Shown: in pieces, positions 6,963 to 14,361 of the stretch
How positions within the stretch are numbered: the stretch's first letter is position 1
How the letters are laid out: every line of letters starts with the position of its first letter
Source of the DNA: RGIG5327 sp045612485
GTDB lineage: Bacteria > Verrucomicrobiota > Lentisphaeria > Victivallales > UBA1829
DNA: 15,073 bases
Assembly: GCA_045612485.1 (NCBI GenBank)
Contig: JAZKZE010000076.1
Span: 1 to 15,073 of the forward strand
Direction of reading: 5' to 3'
Translations under genes and position numbers: made by a program
The notes under the pieces: model-generated
What the model was told of the DNA's origin: nothing
Seen by the model: the letters and a program-made list of their open reading frames with translations, nothing else
The model's database searches: none

Positions 6963-8294
6963 ATGAAGTATCTGTTGTTTTTCATCGCATTTATGGGCGT
7001 ACTGCCGCTGGGGTACATACTTACGCTGAACCGTAAGTTCATGTACTATGCTTTTTTTGCTGTACTTCTGCCTGTGATGATGTTCAATCAGGTATCCATC
7101 AACTTTTTCTCCCATGAAACCTACCGGGGTACTTCCAGAGGTATGGAGGTATCCCTTGTTTATCTTATTGCTGCTGCATTGCTTGTCGGCATGCTTTTTC
7201 TGTACCATTACAAACCGCTTCTGCCGGATACGGGAAGTAAAATATACTGGATATATTTTCTATTGTGTATTCCTTCCCTCATCAATGCGGACAATACTCT
7301 TTATTCCTGGTTTGAACTCTGGAAAATGATCATGATGTATATCGTTTTCCTGTGTACATATTATTATCTCTACTATATGCGGGATTTCAATGCCGTCTTC
7401 ACCGGATTCGGGATCGTGGCGGGATTTACCTTTCTTTCCGTGGTCATGCAGCATATCCGGGGAATCCATCAGGCAAACGGTTTCTTCCCTCATCAGAACA
7501 GTATGGGGATGTATATGTGCCTTATTGCTCCTGTCTTTTTTGCTTACTATTTCAACCGGAACCGGGGGTGGAAAAGATTTCTTTTTGCCGGATTTTTCCT
7601 TATGGCTTCGGCGGCATGTATGCGGACATATTCCCGGGGGGCAATGGTGTGTCTGCCCTTCGGTTGTGCCATAACCACCCTTCTTTCTCTGCGTTACCAG
7701 TTCCACATGCGGAAAGTATCCATTCTTCTTCCCATATTTCTGCTTTGTTTTTTCGGGCTTCTGCTGCTTCTGCCCAACATCATCAAAAGATTTGAAAATG
7801 CTCCCAAGGAATCTTTGCAGACCCGTCAATATCTTGCCGCATCTGCATGGAATATGATGAAAGACAAACCTTTTGCCGGAGTCGGTTTGAACAACTGGGG
7901 GATCAAGATCAATCCTCCTTATCCCTATTGTGAATACCGGTACGAAGCCCCCAAACGCTTTTCCAAAGAGTTTAAGGAAGGGATCGTGGAAACAAGTTAC
8001 CTTCTTGTGGGGGCGGAATGTGGATTCCCTGCTCTTACGGCGTTTCTTGCCTGGCTGGGGTACTATTATATTGCAGCATGGAGACTTGTAGTGAAACTGC
8101 GGCGGACGGACCTTTTTTACATCCCGGCGGGGATCGTCGGGGGATTGACTGCAATTTATCTGCAATCCACTCTGGAATGGGTGATGAAACAGCAGGTGAA
8201 TTTTATCCAGATGATGATGATTTTTGCCATGATCGGATTGCTTATCAAGTATTGTAAAGAATTTGCCTCCGGAAAGGTGAAGGTGATCGCATGA
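6963..8294 (+). CDS. Wzy / O-antigen ligase-like polymerase (multi-pass membrane protein)
   Basis: 443 residues from the ATG at 6963, with about ten to twelve predicted membrane helices. Family features are visible: MRTYSRGAMVCLP, like the 'S-R-G-A' segment of the Wzy_C (PF04932) family; a large periplasmic loop after LLLLPNIIKRF; and KPFAGVGLNNWG, like the conserved G-V-G-x-N-x-(F/W) motif ahead of the loop. Members either polymerise undecaprenyl-linked repeat units (Wzy) or ligate glycans to an acceptor (WaaL, PglL). Next to Wzz-, Wza- and Wzx-like genes, the polymerase role is the more likely. Sequence alone cannot separate polymerase from ligase, and exosortase loci also carry ligase-like members of this family. 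The stop overlaps the start of the GH9 gene (ATGA). Confidence 0.85.
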   Translation: MKYLLFFIAFMGVLPLGYILTLNRKFMYYAFFAVLLPVMMFNQVSINFFSHETYRGTSRGMEVSLVYLIAAALLVGMLFLYHYKPLLPDTGSKIYWIYFLLCIPSLINADNTLYSWFELWKMIMMYIVFLCTYYYLYYMRDFNAVFTGFGIVAGFTFLSVVMQHIRGIHQANGFFPHQNSMGMYMCLIAPVFFAYYFNRNRGWKRFLFAGFFLMASAACMRTYSRGAMVCLPFGCAITTLLSLRYQFHMRKVSILLPIFLLCFFGLLLLLPNIIKRFENAPKESLQTRQYLAASAWNMMKDKPFAGVGLNNWGIKINPPYPYCEYRYEAPKRFSKEFKEGIVETSYLLVGAECGFPALTAFLAWLGYYYIAAWRLVVKLRRTDLFYIPAGIVGGLTAIYLQSTLEWVMKQQVNFIQMMMIFAMIGLLIKYCKEFASGKVKVIA

Positions 8295-10507
8295 AAAAGG
8301 TATTGTTTTTTCTGATGCTCCTTTCTTTTCCCGGCATGGCTGTGGAATGTGAATTTCTTACGCCGCAGGTATTTGTGCTGAAAAATCCCAAACCATTTAA
8401 ATATACTTCCCATAAAATAAGGAGATCCGGATTCTGGAAGAAGGAAAACGCTCTTTTACGGGATAAAGACGGCAATATCCTGCGGAAAGCAGATATAACA
8501 AGTTATGAATACTGTATTCTGGAAAAGCCTCTGAAAGACGGGGAAAAAATCATGGTCGGCGGGTTTGCCGGACAATATAAAAAGGATGTGCCGGGCAATA
8601 TATTCAAACTCAATCAGGTTGGCAACGGACTGAAACAGAAGAAAAAATATGCCTACATGGGGGCTTGGCTGGGGCCTCTGGGAGCCTTGCCGTTGAAACA
8701 CCTTGCAGGAAAAGAGTTTGAATTGCGGAAAAGTTCAGATCATAAATGTGTATATAAAAATACCTTGCGTTTGCGGAAAGAGGATCCGGTGTATCCGGAA
8801 AATATTCCTTTCACCGGCGAAGAGGTGTTGGAACTGGATTATTCCTTCTTCAATACTCCCGGTAAATATTATTTTTATGTGGAAGGAATCGGACGGAGCA
8901 TGGATTTTGTTATTGCTCCCGAAACTCTTTCCGAAGCCTTTTATATCCATGCAAGGGGATTATATCACAAGAGGTGCGGCATTGCAAAAACGCAACCCTT
9001 TACTGCATGGGAAAGTCCTGTATGTCATAAAAAAGTCATCCGGGGCCGTTTTCCGGGAAATGATACCCATTACCGTAAAGGCAAAGGGGAGAAGAAGTTT
9101 GGATTTTTTGACATCAAAGACAATCGTATCGGGGTAAAAACTTTTGATCTTATAAAAGATAATCCTCCCTATAAAACAGAGATCGTTACGGCTCCCGGCG
9201 GCTGGCATGATGCGGCTGATTATGACCGCAGACCGTATCATTTGCGTATTGTCAGTGATCTGGCAACCGTTTATCTGATGAAGCCGGAAAACTTTATGGA
9301 CGGTCAGCTCAATATTCCGGAAAGCGGCAATGGGATTCCGGATATTCTGGATGAAGCCGCCTGGGGGGTAAAGCATCTGCTTGCTGTTCAGCAGAAGGAT
9401 GGCGGAGTGGGAACATGGTTTGAAACTACCGGTCATCCGGGACCCGGCGAAGGCTTGCCGGATAAGGAAAACCGTTTCTATTATGTATCGGCACCAGACC
9501 GTAACGGAACACTTATGTATGCGGCGGCAGTCAGTACTCTTGCTCTTGCCATGAAAAAAGCCGGAGCAGAAAAAGAGGCGGCAATGTATCTTCTTTCTGC
9601 ACAGAAGGCATGGGATTTTGCCATGGATAAGCAAAAACGCCTTGTGACATGGCTGCGTCTGAAGGGGAAAATGATCTCCTATATGGAAGACCCCTTGCTT
9701 TACGGAGAGGATCTTTTGAAGGCAGGGGGGAATCTTTATATCCTTACAGGAAAGAGAAAATATCTTGATGTGGTTCCTGAGGAAGCCGTAAGGATAAAGA
9801 ATGATTTCAGGAGAGATTTCTGGAGATGGTCACCTCTGTCATGGATGATGCTTGCTCTTTATCCTGTGAAGGAGTTGGCTGAATATTATGAAGAATACCG
9901 GAAAGTTATTCTGCGTGAAGCGGATAAAATGCTTGCGGATCAGGAAAATGCCTATCCCTACCGGACACTGTGGCACGCTTCTGATGCCGGATGGGTACAT
10001 GCTATGGCATGGGGGAATTATCATCCGCTGCGTAGGGCAATGATGTTGATCGCCGCCCATTTCCTTTCCGGAAAGGATCAATATTTACAGGGAGCATATC
10101 TTGCCAATGATTTCCATAACGGGGCAAACCCGTTGGGCAGAAGTATGACTTCCGGACTGGGAAAGATTTATCCTGCCGTATTCCTTGATCTTGTAAGTTA
10201 TGCAGATAAGATTGGTGAATTTGTGCCGGGGATCACCCCTTACGGCAATACATTCGGACTTGACCGTAATGCGGTAAAGATGGTATATGGAAAGAATGCA
10301 GAACTCCTTCCCGTATTCCGCAGATATGTGAATCTGGAATTTCTGAGTGTGCCTTCCTGTGAGTACAGTGTGTGGGAGACCATTGCTCCGGCGGCAGTGA
10401 CAACGGGGTATCTTATAGAGAAAGCAGTACTGCCTTCTGAAAAATTGAAACAGCGTAAACCCGCAGACGATTTCCGGAAACTTCCCGGATACAATGCTCT
10501 GCCGTGA
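8291..10507 (+). CDS. Secreted glycoside hydrolase family 9 enzyme (endoglucanase-like)
   Basis: 738 residues. The signal peptide is MKKVLFFLMLLSFPGMAVE. An N-terminal CelD_N-type immunoglobulin-like domain (about 20-210) ends in NTPGKYYFYVEGIGRSMDFVIA. The GH9 (alpha/alpha)6 barrel follows. GGWHDAADYDRR (303-314) is the GH9 'GGWyDAGDy' motif with D307 and D310 as nucleophilic-water/base residues. NIPESGNGIPDILDEAAWG, GANPLGRSMTSGLG (611 on) and VPGITPYG are also GH9 signatures. The candidate proton donor is E691 in CEYSVWET, ahead of IAPAAV (canonical NE...WNAP). Known family members cleave beta-1,4 glucans or related beta-glycans. In a polysaccharide operon the likely job is periplasmic or extracellular trimming, release or length control, comparable in role to BcsZ (GH8) in cellulose operons. 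The start is fixed by the ATGA overlap with the polymerase gene. The polymer cleaved is not established. Confidence 0.9.
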   Translation: MKKVLFFLMLLSFPGMAVECEFLTPQVFVLKNPKPFKYTSHKIRRSGFWKKENALLRDKDGNILRKADITSYEYCILEKPLKDGEKIMVGGFAGQYKKDVPGNIFKLNQVGNGLKQKKKYAYMGAWLGPLGALPLKHLAGKEFELRKSSDHKCVYKNTLRLRKEDPVYPENIPFTGEEVLELDYSFFNTPGKYYFYVEGIGRSMDFVIAPETLSEAFYIHARGLYHKRCGIAKTQPFTAWESPVCHKKVIRGRFPGNDTHYRKGKGEKKFGFFDIKDNRIGVKTFDLIKDNPPYKTEIVTAPGGWHDAADYDRRPYHLRIVSDLATVYLMKPENFMDGQLNIPESGNGIPDILDEAAWGVKHLLAVQQKDGGVGTWFETTGHPGPGEGLPDKENRFYYVSAPDRNGTLMYAAAVSTLALAMKKAGAEKEAAMYLLSAQKAWDFAMDKQKRLVTWLRLKGKMISYMEDPLLYGEDLLKAGGNLYILTGKRKYLDVVPEEAVRIKNDFRRDFWRWSPLSWMMLALYPVKELAEYYEEYRKVILREADKMLADQENAYPYRTLWHASDAGWVHAMAWGNYHPLRRAMMLIAAHFLSGKDQYLQGAYLANDFHNGANPLGRSMTSGLGKIYPAVFLDLVSYADKIGEFVPGITPYGNTFGLDRNAVKMVYGKNAELLPVFRRYVNLEFLSVPSCEYSVWETIAPAAVTTGYLIEKAVLPSEKLKQRKPADDFRKLPGYNALP

Positions 10508-10510
10508 GGA
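10506..10510 (+). promoter_or_regulatory. Ribosome binding site deciding the phosphodiesterase start
   Basis: GAGGA overlaps the GH9 stop and is four bases before the ATG at 10515. An in-frame ATG at 10494 lies upstream of this site inside the GH9 gene and is less likely. Confidence 0.6.
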
Positions 10511-10514
10511 AAAT

Positions 10515-11663
10515 ATGAAAGAAAAAACAATTGAAATATTTTTGTTTATAGATGCTTTAGGCTGGAAGATCGTCAATGACCATAAGTTTCTGACAGAACT
10601 TCTGCCGTACCGGAAAAAAATCGATATGCAGTTCGGCTATTCCAGCAGTGCCATACCTACCATCCTTTCAGGAAAGACACCAGCTGAACATGGTCATCTG
10701 GGATTGTTCCGGTTTGCTCCGGATGTTTCTCCTTTCAGAAGTTTTTCCCGGTTAGCATTTTTATTTAAACCGGCAGGTTTCTGGAACCGGGGGAGGGTAC
10801 GGCATCATTTGTCAAAGATCCTGAAAAAGATCTATGGCTTTACCGGATATTTCCAGCTTTACCGTATGCCCATAGAAAAACTGCAATATATGGATTACTG
10901 TGAAAAACAGGATCTTTTTATTGCCGGAGGAATGGGAAATATTGCCAATCTGCACGATTCTTTGAGCAAAAAAGGCGTGGATTTTCATATTTCCGACTGG
11001 CATTTGAGTGATTCTGAAAATTATATTGCTGCCGGAAATGCCATTGAAGAGGGAAAAAAATTCCTTTTTGTTTATACAGCAAGTCTGGACGGACTTCTTC
11101 ATGACATGATCGGGGATGCTTCTGCCATAAAAACAAAACTTGAGGAGATCGGAAAAAAGATCACAACTCTTTACCGGAAAGCGGAAGAATATGCAGAAAA
11201 TGTACATTTTACCGTTATTTCCGATCATGGTATGACGCCTCTTGCCGGAACGGTGGACATTATGGGGAAAATAGCAGGAAGCGGACTGGTTTTCGGTAAG
11301 GATTACGGAGCCTGTTACGATTCCACCATGGCAAGATTTTATTTTCTGAATGAAAAATCCCGGCATGTGATCACAGAGATCATGAAAGAATTTCCCGGAC
11401 ACTTTTTAAGCAGGGAAGAGGAACTTGCATACAGAATATACCGTTCCGACCGTATTTTCGGCGACGCTGTCTTCCTGCTGGATGCAGGAATCCAGATCGT
11501 TCCTTCCGATATGGGGGAAAAACCGTTGAACGGGATGCACGGGTTTATTCCGGAAAATACTCATTCTTATGCGGCGATCCTTTCCAATGCAGCTTTGCCG
11601 GATCATATGGAACATGTAGCAGATTATTTTAATTTAATGATAGAAAGGGCTTCTTATTTATGA
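10515..11663 (+). CDS. Alkaline-phosphatase superfamily type I phosphodiesterase / nucleotide pyrophosphatase-like protein
   Basis: 382 residues from the ATG at 10515, with no signal peptide or membrane helix, hence probably cytoplasmic. Metal-binding signatures of the superfamily are in order: FIDALG (D13), a Ser cluster SSSAIP (43-48) at the nucleophile position followed by LSGKTPAEHGHLG, DGLLHD (D192, H196), SDHGM (D237, H238) and GMHGF (H342). The set of two-metal ligands appears complete, so an active hydrolase or phosphotransferase is expected. Known relatives cleave phosphodiesters, nucleotide sugars or phosphonates, or act as phosphoglycerate/pentose mutases. In this operon it might hydrolyse a nucleotide-sugar or lipid-diphosphate sugar intermediate, or add or remove a phosphate-linked substituent. 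The nucleophile being Ser rather than the common Thr is a tentative reading. The stop overlaps the flippase ATG (ATGA). Confidence 0.8.
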   Translation: MKEKTIEIFLFIDALGWKIVNDHKFLTELLPYRKKIDMQFGYSSSAIPTILSGKTPAEHGHLGLFRFAPDVSPFRSFSRLAFLFKPAGFWNRGRVRHHLSKILKKIYGFTGYFQLYRMPIEKLQYMDYCEKQDLFIAGGMGNIANLHDSLSKKGVDFHISDWHLSDSENYIAAGNAIEEGKKFLFVYTASLDGLLHDMIGDASAIKTKLEEIGKKITTLYRKAEEYAENVHFTVISDHGMTPLAGTVDIMGKIAGSGLVFGKDYGACYDSTMARFYFLNEKSRHVITEIMKEFPGHFLSREEELAYRIYRSDRIFGDAVFLLDAGIQIVPSDMGEKPLNGMHGFIPENTHSYAAILSNAALPDHMEHVADYFNLMIERASYL

Positions 11664-13201
11664 AAATACCGTTTTTCAGAAACACCGTTACCAATTATTT
11701 TTCCATGTTTGTCCGTCTGGTACAGGGGATCCTTGTCACCCGCTGGCTCATCAGTCATCTGGGGGAGGCTCAGTACGGATTGTGGGTCATGCTGTGGAGC
11801 TTTTTTTCCTACGCCCTTCTGCTGGATCTGGGGTTCGGTGTGGCGGCACAGAAGGTTACGGCAACGGAATTATATAAAAAGGATATAGAGAAATATAATC
11901 ACACCATTTCCAGTATCTTTTTCAGTCATGTGAGTATGGCATTACTGATTCTGCCTTTGACTTTTGCCGGGATGTATTTTATACGGGAACTTTTTCATCT
12001 GCCGCCGGATGCGACTGCGGAATACATCCGTTTCTGCCGGATCTCTCTGCTTTTGAGCGGACTTGCGGCAACAGTTGTATTCCCGCTGGGAGTTTTTCCG
12101 GAAATTTTGGTTGGGTTGCAGAAACTTTATTTGCGAAACTATATCATCATTATTTCCAAAGTATTGGAACTTACCGGAGTCATAGTCATTTTTGCTATGG
12201 GGAAAGGTCTTTTTGTTCTGCTGTTTTTCGTGATGCTGGTCATGGGTGCCACCCAGTTCGCCATGCTGATTTCTGTATGGAAAAGTATTCCCTCCTTCCG
12301 CATACGGCTGGCATTTGACAAAGAGATTTTCAAGGGAATATTCCATTTTTCCAGTGCGGTTTACATTATTTCCATCGGCCGTATGATCTGGGAAAGAGGA
12401 ATGTTTCTTCTTATCAGTATTTTCTGCGGACTTGCCCCGGTCGGCGTTTTCCAGCTGGGAAGCCGGATACCTTTCCTGATTCAGCAGATCGCACTTCCTT
12501 ATGTGGAAAATATCTCCCCCATATCTGCATTGCTTCACAGCCGTAACCGTACCATGCATCTGGCACAGATCCTGATACGGTCCATCCGCTGGGTGAACTT
12601 TTTTGCCGCCGGGGCAACGGTCATGGTTATGATCTATGCTCCGCGAATCATTCTTTTTCTTTTCAATGTGAAAAATGATGAAGCGGCATTTATCTGCCGT
12701 CTTATGGTGCTTTTTGTTTATTTCCTTCTGGTGTACAGGATCATTCCGGAAAAATTCCTCACTATGGCGGAAGAACACAAATTCCTTGCCAAGGTACAGA
12801 GCTTTGAAAGTATTTTCTTTATTCTGATCTCTATTGCCGGACTTTTGATCAAGCCCCATGAATTGATTGTGGTGGCGGCGATGATCCTGACAAAATTTAT
12901 CGGAACCGTATTTTTTGTCATGCCCCGCCTTATCAAACGAACTAATATGAAATTGCGGTACTTTGTACTGTATTCATTATTTGAACCGGCCCTACTGGCA
13001 CTTTCCACCGGAATGATTTGTTACTGGCAGTATTATCTGCTGCGGGGACAGCTCCATGAATTTTTTCTTCTGGCATTGGCGGGGGTATCCGGATGTCTGA
13101 TCTACTTCCCGGCACTCTATTTTATGATGTTTGACCATGCTGAAAAGTTCAGAGTAAAAAAACTTATCGGAAAAATTACCGGAAAATTAAGGAGGGCGTA
13201 A
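11660..13201 (+). CDS. Wzx-like polysaccharide flippase (MOP superfamily)
   Basis: 513 residues, with 12 to 14 hydrophobic helices across the whole length. The N-terminus has the pattern of polysaccharide-biosynthesis (Wzx/RfbX) transporters: a short basic leader, TNYFSMFVRLVQGILVTRWLI, then LGEAQYGLWVMLWSFFSY and LLDLGFGVAAQKV, equivalent to the family's 'yG.w......f...ldlGl..a..+..a' helix 2 region. It should translocate undecaprenyl-diphosphate-linked repeat units across the inner membrane to the polymerase. It is encoded between the phosphodiesterase (4-base overlap) and the STAS gene (3-base gap). Length and hydrophobic profile are normal, and no lesion is seen. Confidence 0.88.
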   Translation: MKIPFFRNTVTNYFSMFVRLVQGILVTRWLISHLGEAQYGLWVMLWSFFSYALLLDLGFGVAAQKVTATELYKKDIEKYNHTISSIFFSHVSMALLILPLTFAGMYFIRELFHLPPDATAEYIRFCRISLLLSGLAATVVFPLGVFPEILVGLQKLYLRNYIIIISKVLELTGVIVIFAMGKGLFVLLFFVMLVMGATQFAMLISVWKSIPSFRIRLAFDKEIFKGIFHFSSAVYIISIGRMIWERGMFLLISIFCGLAPVGVFQLGSRIPFLIQQIALPYVENISPISALLHSRNRTMHLAQILIRSIRWVNFFAAGATVMVMIYAPRIILFLFNVKNDEAAFICRLMVLFVYFLLVYRIIPEKFLTMAEEHKFLAKVQSFESIFFILISIAGLLIKPHELIVVAAMILTKFIGTVFFVMPRLIKRTNMKLRYFVLYSLFEPALLALSTGMICYWQYYLLRGQLHEFFLLALAGVSGCLIYFPALYFMMFDHAEKFRVKKLIGKITGKLRRA

Positions 13202-13204
13202 GTT

Positions 13205-13549
13205 ATGGAAATGCGTTTTGAATATATGGATAATGTATTGATAGCACATTTGCAGATGTTTCTTGATCGCAGCGGGGCGGAAAATTTCAAATATGTTTTA
13301 GGCGAACGGATGAAAGTCGGTGAAAAGATCGTACTGGATCTGGAAAAACTGGTCAATATTGACAGTTACGGACTGGATGCTCTTCTTGCCATGGCACAGA
13401 AGGCTCTGGAAAATGATTCACTCATCAAACTTGCCGGAGTGAGCGCGGATATGAAGATCGTGCTGGATATAACCAAAGTATATAGAGTCTTTGAGATTTA
13501 TCCCACTGTTGAGGAGGCAGTGGCAAGCTGTAAGGAGGAAAAGGTATGA
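13205..13549 (+). CDS. Stand-alone STAS domain protein (anti-sigma-factor-antagonist-like)
   Basis: 114 residues, essentially one STAS domain. Beta strands near the start (NVLIAHL) and at KIVLDLEKLVNID lead into DSYGLDALL, where S54 occupies the phosphorylatable position of SpoIIAA/RsbV proteins (D-S-S/x-G). The C-terminal half, IKLAGVSADMKIVLDITKVYRVFEIYPTVEEAV, is a textbook STAS ending (L..v...l...l....+F.iy...eeA). STAS proteins of this kind bind kinase/anti-sigma partners in a phosphorylation-dependent switch; some, such as SypA of Vibrio fischeri, control biofilm polysaccharide output after transcription. No partner kinase or PP2C phosphatase gene is in the window. GGAGG at 13191-13195 fixes the start; the stop overlaps the GT2 start (ATGA). 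A structural rather than signalling role (as in MlaB) is possible. Confidence 0.88.
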   Translation: MEMRFEYMDNVLIAHLQMFLDRSGAENFKYVLGERMKVGEKIVLDLEKLVNIDSYGLDALLAMAQKALENDSLIKLAGVSADMKIVLDITKVYRVFEIYPTVEEAVASCKEEKV

Positions 13550-14361
13550 TTTCTGTATTGATGCGTTCCCATAATGACATACCTTATGTGAAACAGACGG
13601 TTGAGGCACTGCTCAGTCAGAATATGGATGAGGCTGTGGAGATCATCTCCTGCGACGATCACTCTACAGACGGTACTGCGGAATATCTGGCGGAAAGACC
13701 GGAAATCCGCCGTATTTCCCCGCCGGAAGGCAAATACGTTCCCGGCAAAACCCTGAATTACATGGTAAGTGAAGCGAAAGGGGAATATATCGTATTCAAC
13801 AATGCCGATGCCATTCCCCAGAGTAAGGAATATCTGAAAAATCTGGTCGCCCCTCTGAAGGATGAAAATGTAAATTGTGTATTTGCCAATCAGATCGCAA
13901 GAAAGAATGCCTTTGCCGTCGTCCGGAAAGATTATGAACGGGCATTTGGAGATGGTTCCATTTCCTGTAAATGGAACAGATTCTTTTCTCTGGTCTCTTC
14001 CGGTTTCCGCAGGGAGGAACTTTTACAGAATCCTTTTGATGTTTCTTTCCAGTATTCGGAGGATTCCCAGTGGGTCAACCGCAGGGAAGTGAAAATCGTA
14101 TATGTGCCGGAAGCTGTTGTGGAACACTCTCACAACTATACCATTAAAGAAGTGACAAAACGCTTTTTCAATGAAGGGGTGGCAGATAAACAGATGGGAA
14201 AAAATACTCCCGGAATATTGCGGACATGGAAGAGTATTCTTGCTGAAACTCTGCGGGACTGGATCTATATTGCTGAACACGGCGCATGGAAAGAACTTTT
14301 CTATGCTCCTATTTACCGTTATACCCAGAAAATGAGTTATTACCGGGGGACACGGGCATGA
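13546..14361 (+). CDS. Family 2 glycosyltransferase
   Basis: 271 residues, GT-A fold. The N-terminus MISVLMRSHNDIPYVKQTVEALLSQ is a classic GT2 opening. CDDHSTDGT (36-44) binds the nucleotide, and NNADAIP (85-91) holds the DxD-equivalent metal site (N86-A-D88). A later SEDSQW (about 167-172) matches the catalytic-base 'ED' motif. The C-terminal third (HSHNYTIKEVTKRFFNEGVAD) resembles rhamnosyltransferase-like GT2 members. No strong membrane helix is seen, so it should act at the cytoplasmic membrane face, extending the lipid-linked repeat unit. The donor sugar cannot be assigned. It is coupled by ATGA overlaps to both neighbours, with AAGGAGG at 13532-13538 upstream. Confidence 0.9.
   Translation: MISVLMRSHNDIPYVKQTVEALLSQNMDEAVEIISCDDHSTDGTAEYLAERPEIRRISPPEGKYVPGKTLNYMVSEAKGEYIVFNNADAIPQSKEYLKNLVAPLKDENVNCVFANQIARKNAFAVVRKDYERAFGDGSISCKWNRFFSLVSSGFRREELLQNPFDVSFQYSEDSQWVNRREVKIVYVPEAVVEHSHNYTIKEVTKRFFNEGVADKQMGKNTPGILRTWKSILAETLRDWIYIAEHGAWKELFYAPIYRYTQKMSYYRGTRA

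Noticed and set aside
7260..8165. Antisense open frame opposite the polymerase gene
   Set aside because: Same mirror effect of a membrane protein gene; basic, His-rich, without domain features.
11942..12859. Antisense open frame opposite the flippase gene
   Set aside because: The translation is strongly polar (Lys/Asn/His/Gln), the expected mirror of a hydrophobic membrane protein; no motif seen.
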